In this document: positions 58,796 to 64,000 of the stretch, piece after piece
Numbering within the stretch: the first letter of the stretch is position 1
Layout: every line of letters begins with the position of its first letter
Source: Corallium rubrum
Taxonomy: Eukaryota; Cnidaria; Anthozoa; Scleralcyonacea; Coralliidae
Direction: 5' to 3'
Assembly (NCBI GenBank): GCA_964035015.1
Contig: OZ036003.1
Location: 1,182,561 to 1,246,560 of the forward strand
Length of the DNA: 64,000 bases
The notes under the pieces: model-generated
The model's database searches: none
Seen by the model: the letters and a program-made list of their open reading frames with translations, nothing else
Told to the model about the DNA's origin: nothing
Position numbers and translations under genes: made by a program

Positions 58796-58863
58796 CCTCG
58801 ATGAAGACCTCGATGAAGACTTCGATGAAGACTTCGATGAAGACTTCGATGAAGACTTCAATG
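58796..58863 (+). repeat. 12-bp tandem repeat GAAGACTTCGAT
   Basis: About five and a half copies of a 12-mer containing a TCGA-type palindrome. In the transposase frame it encodes alternating Asp-Glu-Asp-Phe/Leu. Confidence 0.85.
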
Positions 58864-59472
58864 AAGACACGTCTTTTGCACCGACAACACCATCCGAAAC
58901 CTACAGCGAAACACTCGATGAACGACTACGCCGACAACAGGACAATTTAAGAAAGTGTAAAACGAGAAACTCTAAATTGAGCAAGCAGTTACGCCACCAG
59001 AAACGAATTATTAAACATCTGAGAAACCAGCAGGTTTGTTTCGTATTTCTGTTTACACTGCTGTTTATTATTTTTTAAACATTTATATCGATCCTTGAAT
59101 ATATTATGCGCTCAAAATAAGCCCACAAAAAGTCCTTGGCTGAGCCTATTTTTTATGTTACGATGCACAGCTACATTTTCAATCCATAAAATATCTGTTT
59201 TTTGATTTCAGCAGTCACAACCAAATATAATGAACAAAATGCCTCAGGCCCAAGTGCAAATGTTGAAAATATGAGGAAAACCGTTCAGTATCACTATGAA
59301 AGCCAGACAGAGACAGAGTCTGGTGAAGAGAGTGATTGTGATGTTGCATTGAATCCCCTTGTAGAAGAGGCCAATGAAAATGATGATGGCGATGATGAGG
59401 ATATTCAAACGTCAACAAGAAACACTATAAGCTACAGTATAATTTACATTTATCCTCTGTGTGAGGGTAGAT

Positions 59473-59473
59473 A

Positions 59474-59548
<75 letters not shown>
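59473..59548. repeat. (TG)n and (TA)n microsatellite
   Basis: About eight GT units followed by about 28 TA units, in an intron of the truncated Kolobok. Confidence 0.95.
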
Positions 59549-59550
<2 letters not shown>

Positions 59551-59573
59551 TCAAATATATGTATATGAAAATT

Positions 59574-59655
59574 TGACTGTCCCAACCGGGAGTCGAACCC
59601 GAGGTTTCCGAACCAACCCATCAGCACTCTAACCACTGAGCTATTGAGACAGGGT
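59574..59655 (-). mobile_element. tRNA-derived SINE head
   Basis: On the minus strand, an acceptor-like pair CTGTCTC/GGGACAG closes a cloverleaf-like unit with A box TAGCTCAGTGGTTAGAG and B box GGTTCGACTCC. The anticodon arm is irregular. More tRNA-like than the others here, but embedded in repeats. Confidence 0.65.
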
Positions 59656-60483
59656 CAGAACAGTCAAACATCATATACATATTTATACATCACCCCGACT
59701 CTCAAATCTTTGCAGCAAGATATCTCATCTTCGACGAAGTAGAGCGAAGCCTCTTGCATACATCCTCAAGTAGCAAGCTTATCACCACTTATCACCATAT
59801 ATATATTATATATATATATATATATATATTACATATTACATATGTAATATGTATTAATATTGTATTTTTATTCTGTTGCAGTGTATCTGCCAATGCAAAA
59901 TGCCAAGATGAACCAAAGTTCATTGTGTTTTACAGTGCCCTCATGTTATTTTCCCAGTTTTGCTTCAAATGTAAAGGGGGGAAACCTAAGGTTAGAATGG
60001 AGAGAAATGGAACCATGGTAACCGTTTATCAACACTGTGATGCTTGCCAAGGGAACTCTTTCTCATGGAGAAGCCAGCCACTTGTACTTGGAAGATACCC
60101 AGCGGGAAATATCCTCCTTAGTTTTGCAGTACTTATGGCTGGTGCTTCAATGAGTAAGGTTCTTCTTGTATTCAAACACATGGGGTTGACAGTATATAGT
60201 TCAAGGACATTATTCTATCATCAGACCAAATTTGTGTTTCCTACCATCTTACTGCACTGGGAACGTTACCAGCGTTCCTTAATTGAGTCATTGAAGAGTG
60301 TCCGTGAAGCAGTTTGGTGTGGAGATGGCAGATTTGACTCAATGGGCCACTCTGCTAAATACGGAGCCTATACCATGTTCTGCACAAGCATAATGAAAAT
60401 TGTTCACTTTGATTTGTTACAGGTATGTTTTAATAACTTGCATTATTTTTCCTGGAAATGATTCAATTTCAGCTATCCCTTAC

Positions 60484-60670
60484 GAAAAATTCCTATAGGA
60501 TCTTATAGGAATTCCTATAGGAATTCCTATAGGAATTTATAATTCCTATAGGAATTCCTATTGGAATTAAAAATGCCTATAGGAATTCCTATACGAATTC
60601 CCATAGGACTTCAGAATTCCTATAGGAATGAAATATTCCTAAAGGAATTCCTATAGGAATTAAATATTCC
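60484..60670. repeat. ATTCCTATAGGAAT palindrome array
   Basis: About eleven overlapping or adjacent copies of the palindrome ATTCCTATAGGAAT and variants, immediately after the truncation point of the second Kolobok. Confidence 0.9.
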
Positions 60671-60699
60671 ATACTATTGCATATATAAATATATAATAG

Positions 60700-60734
<35 letters not shown>

Positions 60735-62330
60735 ATAGTATGGTATAGTATACCCTTATCAAAGTGAAACTATGGAAATTCTATGGTAACTAATGGGCCA
60801 TATGTGACCCATAGATGTGAATCCTGCGGGAAGGTACGATGGTAATATGGGACTACTATGGTGCGCTTTTTGCTAAATTTCAACGTATGGAAAATACATG
60901 GGATGGTGAGACTGTTACACACAATATGGGAAAACTATGGGGATGAGAAACCCATAGGTTTTCAACGGTTTGCTATATTTTCTTTGCTTTCACATTATAT
61001 GGAAACTATATGGGATTTTTATAAACTGAAGAGACTTAATATGGGATTGATATGCAAGCTTCTTGCCTCCCCTAATGTTCAACGACGACTCACGATTTCC
61101 CAATAAATACGTGAAAATGACGGAATGTCGGAATCCCATAAAGGACATCCGACATCCTGGTTCAGGGCCCCCTGTGACAGGGGCCTCAGGCTCTTGCCCG
61201 GCAGCACATATCGGAGTTACGCCACTGTTTGAAACAGAATAGCATATCAGAATTCAGAAAGAAAGGCTACAGGTAATAAAACGTCTGGCCAAACAGCGCC
61301 GTCACCAGTGCAGTGTGTGCAGGGGCTCCGTCCATGGAGAGGCTCTGGGGACGAGAACGAGGCTGCAGCCACGAAACTGCGCGGATAGCGAGCGCGCATT
61401 GACACTTGGGATAGCGTCATTTCACTTTCGATTCTCATCTCAGCGCGCCACGTTTGAAATTCATTTGGCTTTTGAGATCCAAGCTATGGAAAATGTTGGT
61501 AATAAAAGACTTTGTTTGCGAAGAGATCAGGCAGAACAGTCCTTGCCGAAGTAACATGTTCTTATGGAAAGATTTAACTAAAAGCGATAAATCCAGTTGA
61601 ACCAAGAAAGTTCTAGAAGCTTCTCTCGCACGAGCCACAAGGCTACGAACAAGGTAAGAGATTGAGTACTTATCGTTTGTTTTCTATTGTCCTACTTATT
61701 GTAATGTGAAATTTTCTCTGGCTCTCGTCAAATTTCCTGTTTGATTGTCCAATACAAACCATTTTATACTGAAGTTAGTGTAGTTGAAGTCAATGTTTCG
61801 TATTAAGTCATCATCTTTTGCCTCGTGAACATGGCGGCTGGAGTCTCTTCTCAATTCTATAGTCAATTGTTGTTCCTAACAAACTCTCAAATCATTCTAT
61901 CTTTTTTGACATTCTTTAGCCACCGTTGCTTTCATGATAAGGATTATCTTATGTAAAACTAAAGCATTCAGATTTTGAGGTAAAAGTTATTTGTGATTAC
62001 AGCTGAATCACTGGCAGAATTCGTCATCACTGTGAAATATTAAATTGTTGTTAACAGACTAACAGTATGTTGTGTGTGTGTGTTTGCTTACACTGTATTC
62101 ATTTCATATATTATTTTCTAGTGCATAGGGTAGAGTTACCTTGTTCAGTTGTGTTCAGTCATTCAATTCAACTTTCTATTTATATTGGTAAGTAAAATCC
62201 TTAATAAGCTTAATTCATATACTGTACTAGTAGTTTATTTATTGAGTAATGACATAATGATCTATTCCTAGGTTGATATCGCAAAATACGAATTGCAGGT
62301 CATATATTGTCTAATTGTATATCTTCTATT
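60700..62330. other. No gene recognised
   Basis: 60,740-61,090 is enriched in CTATGGG/ACTATGG/CCCATA words, as if from a degenerate tandem repeat. 61,320-61,360 (GCTCTGGGGACGAGAACGAG) resembles one end of a MITE. Bases 61,500-62,330 hold no convincing gene. Confidence 0.4.
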
Positions 62331-62333
62331 TAC

Positions 62334-62336
62334 ATA

Positions 62337-62395
<59 letters not shown>

Positions 62396-62538
62396 TATAA
62401 GTAGGCTTACCTCAAAATGTTGAGTGTTGCAACTGTTATTTTGAGGTAAGCCCACTTAAACTATATTATATTCGCTCTACCTTTATGGTATTGAGCACTT
62501 TCCAACATTCCATGAACAAAATCACACGTGCTCATTTG

Positions 62539-62600
<62 letters not shown>

Positions 62601-62777
62601 GAAGTATAGTTACCTTAAAGTCTTCACTACCAGAAATTTCACCCTATACAGCCTGATGATCCCGCTTAGGGTGAAACTTGTGGTAGCGAAGACTTTAAGG
62701 TAACTATACTTCATGCTTTATATTTTGCTCTATCTATATGGTATTGAGCACTCTAACATTTCGTGAACCAAAAGTCA

Positions 62778-62830
<53 letters not shown>
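62334..62830. mobile_element. Penelope-type terminal repeats between (TA)n tracts
   Basis: Two foldback units separated by TA arrays. Unit 1 (62,392-62,540) has arms GTAGGCTTACCTCAAAAT and ATTTTGAGGTAAGCCCACTT and then ATTGAGCACTTTCCAACATTCC. Unit 2 (62,596-62,775) has arms AAGCATGAAGTATAGTTACC (through AAAGTCTTC) and GAAGACTTTAAGGTAACTATACTTCATGCTT, with an internal CCTGATGATCCCGCTTAGGG..TGAAAC hammerhead-like core, then ATTGAGCACTCTAACATTTCGTG. Confidence 0.6.
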
Positions 62831-62832
<2 letters not shown>

Positions 62833-63300
62833 AATGGTGGAAGTTGTCACTCAGGTGGATAAACGGTAATAAGGTTGTTCTCCGAGTGTAACGAAACCAA
62901 ACTGGGAAGCATTTAAAAAATGCAGACCCCAGTAGGAATCGAACCCACGACCTTCCGAACGCTAGGCGGACGCTCTACCGACTGAGCTACATGGTCTGGC
63001 GGAGAAAGGTATGGGAATAATTGTTTATACACTGAATGTCGAAGCGGTACTTCGCTTTATCGACTCAGCGTCGAACTATACTCAGTTCTTATTATTATGA
63101 TGAATGGTGGAAGTTGTCACTCAGGTGGATAAACGGTAATAAGGTTGTTCTCCGAGTGTAACGAAACCAAACTGGGAAGCATTTTAAAAATGCAGACCCC
63201 AGTAGGAATCGAACCCACGACCTTCCGAACGCTAGGCAGACGCTCTACTGACTGAGCTACACGGTCTGACGGAGAAAGGTATGGGAATAATTGTTTATAC
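62826..63300 (-). mobile_element. Tandem pair of tRNA-derived SINEs
   Basis: Two nearly identical ~190-bp copies (about 62,826-63,018 and 63,098-63,296) start TGATGAATGGTGGAAGTTG and end GGGAATAATTGTTTATACA. Each contains, on the minus strand, an A box GTAGCTCAGTCGGTAGAGC, an anticodon-like loop CTAGCGT and B box GGTTCGATTCC. The copies differ at a few positions (e.g. GGCGGACG/GGCAGACG). Confidence 0.75.
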
Positions 63301-63313
63301 ATATATATATACA

Positions 63314-63349
<36 letters not shown>

Positions 63350-63500
63350 AACGAACATGTGTGATTTTGTTCATGGAATGTCGGAAAGAGCTCAATACCG
63401 TAAAGGTAGAGTGAATATAGTATAGTTTAAGTGGGCTTACCTCAAAATATTGAGTGTTGCAACTGTCAGTTTCACGCAGGGTGATCTTCAGGTGACCTGA
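63350..63500 (-). repeat. Inverted copy of the Penelope-type terminal repeat
   Basis: The minus strand reads CCTGAAGATCACCCTGCGTG, AAACTGACAGTTGC, CAACACTCAATATTTTGAGG and AAGCCCACTTAAACTATACT, matching 55,690-55,800. It ends in a TA microsatellite. Confidence 0.65.
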
Positions 63501-63610
63501 TATAATACTAATCTTCAGGCAATTAGTATTATATCAGTTTGTCTTATTAATCTAACCGGTCAACTTTGTAAAATATCCAGATGTGTGATTTTAGCATATC
63601 AATGATATAT

Positions 63611-63656
<46 letters not shown>

Positions 63657-63700
63657 GTTGACCGGTTAGATTAATAAGACAAACTGACATAATACTAATA
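63500..63700. repeat. Inverted repeat around (TA)n
   Basis: CAGTTTGTCTTATTAATCTA and ACCGGTCAACTTT (63,535-63,570) are mirrored by AAAGTTGACCGGTTAGATTA and ATAAGACAAACTG (63,653-63,687), on either side of a TA array. The last ~300 bases of the window show nothing further. Confidence 0.75.
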
Positions 63701-64000
63701 ATATTCATTATATCATATTCATATTCAAAATTACAAGAATTCTGCTAGGAAAGTAGAATTTTCTGTCCAAATTGTTTGTTCGGTAACTGCAATATTGTAC
63801 TTAGAAGGAATGTGTGAGTATGTATGTGACCTTTGGGGGGGATGTTACTCTTGACCCTGGGAAGCTAGTCAGCTAGTAAGGTCATTACTGAGAGCCCATT
63901 TGTGATACAGTACATGATGGAAGATTAAGTCCTAAATATACTTTGTATATATAATGTTTAATACATGTATTGACATTAATTTACACTCCACATCATTTTA

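Larger units (their letters stand above)
58163..60422 (+). pseudogene. Second THAP-Kolobok transposase, truncated
   Basis: Exon 1 (~58,163-58,536; donor CGGAG/GTACG) is a THAP domain: YCVAGGPGNASC, HGFPKTEGTL, CSAHFEPRFF. Exon 2 (58,689-~59,032) has an in-frame TAA after TVDN, then an acidic Asp/Glu tandem repeat and a coiled coil (RNSKLSKQLRHQKRIIKHL). Exon 3 (~59,214-59,428) is acidic (NENDDGDDEDIQTS). Exon 4 (~59,881-60,422) has CFKCKG, CDACQG, WRSQPL, GNILLSFAVLMAGAS and the Asp motif WCGDGRFDSMGHSAKYGAY, ending at a GTATGT donor. The exons for the second Asp and the Glu are missing and the sequence turns into a repeat. Architecture parallels the intact element at 35-42 kb, but it is a different family member. 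Confidence 0.75.

Noticed and set aside
63117..63314. Small protein with SDRVAQSVERLPSVRK
   Set aside because: This is the familiar translation of a tRNA-derived SINE (A and B box region), not a gene.

Overview
This is eukaryotic nuclear DNA: AT-rich, with introns, long microsatellites, tRNA-derived SINEs, foldback elements and many broken reading frames, and no prokaryotic gene organisation. The mix of protein families (THAP-Kolobok transposases, P2X7-type intracellular domains, a Crypton recombinase, an ISL2EU-type DDE transposase, Penelope-like retroelements with GIY-YIG, and several uncharacterised repeated gene families) fits an early-branching animal, most likely a cnidarian and probably an anthozoan such as a coral. 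The taxon is an inference. I found no clear single-copy host gene; nearly everything recognisable belongs to mobile or repeated elements.

Layout. 0-4 kb: hairpins, a 200-bp tandem duplication and a small multi-exon minus-strand gene whose last exon resembles the C-terminus of SAMD3-like repeated proteins. 4-10.4 kb: a decayed plus-strand Tnp2/CACTA-like transposase (C2H2 exon near 4.4 kb, main body 9.07-10.37 kb) whose intron region holds two nested LINE fragments. 10.9-12.3 kb: a Crypton tyrosine recombinase, minus strand. 12.37-18.87 kb: a DNA transposon with ~400-bp terminal inverted repeats. It carries an intact four-exon IS3-like integrase-type transposase (plus) and, convergent to it, an alpha-kinase gene (minus) broken by one TGA. 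18.9-19.8 kb: a long inverted repeat holding two oppositely oriented hammerhead-ribozyme motifs. 19.9-20.25 kb: a hexamer array. 20.5-22.4 kb: hAT/DUF4371-like remnants. 24.3-30.1 kb: a P-element/THAP9-like transposase pseudogene with an ISL2EU-like element inserted in its first intron. 32.1-32.4 kb: an 80-copy TTTG array. 32.9-43.9 kb: a large minus-strand gene (DUF6589-like plus ankyrin repeats) interrupted by a complete 6,955-bp Kolobok transposon (35,065-42,019). 45-49 kb: repeat-rich DNA with scattered candidate exons. 50.2-54.1 kb: a degraded copy of another uncharacterised repeated family. 55.7-61 kb: a Penelope-like fragment with GIY-YIG, a LINE ORF1 pseudogene and a second, truncated Kolobok. 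61-64 kb: TA-rich DNA with Penelope-type terminal repeats and tandem tRNA-derived SINEs.

Three items stand out. (1) The alpha-kinase gene lies inside the inverted repeats of an integrase-type transposon, which suggests a kinase passenger gene. (2) The Kolobok copy looks intact: 123-bp identical terminal repeats, a TTAA duplication, a 12-exon transposase whose splice phases all agree (842 codons), and a complete 227-codon P2X7-C-type passenger gene. (3) A well-formed type I hammerhead ribozyme lies at 19,594-19,653, with a mirror copy at 19,032-19,091.
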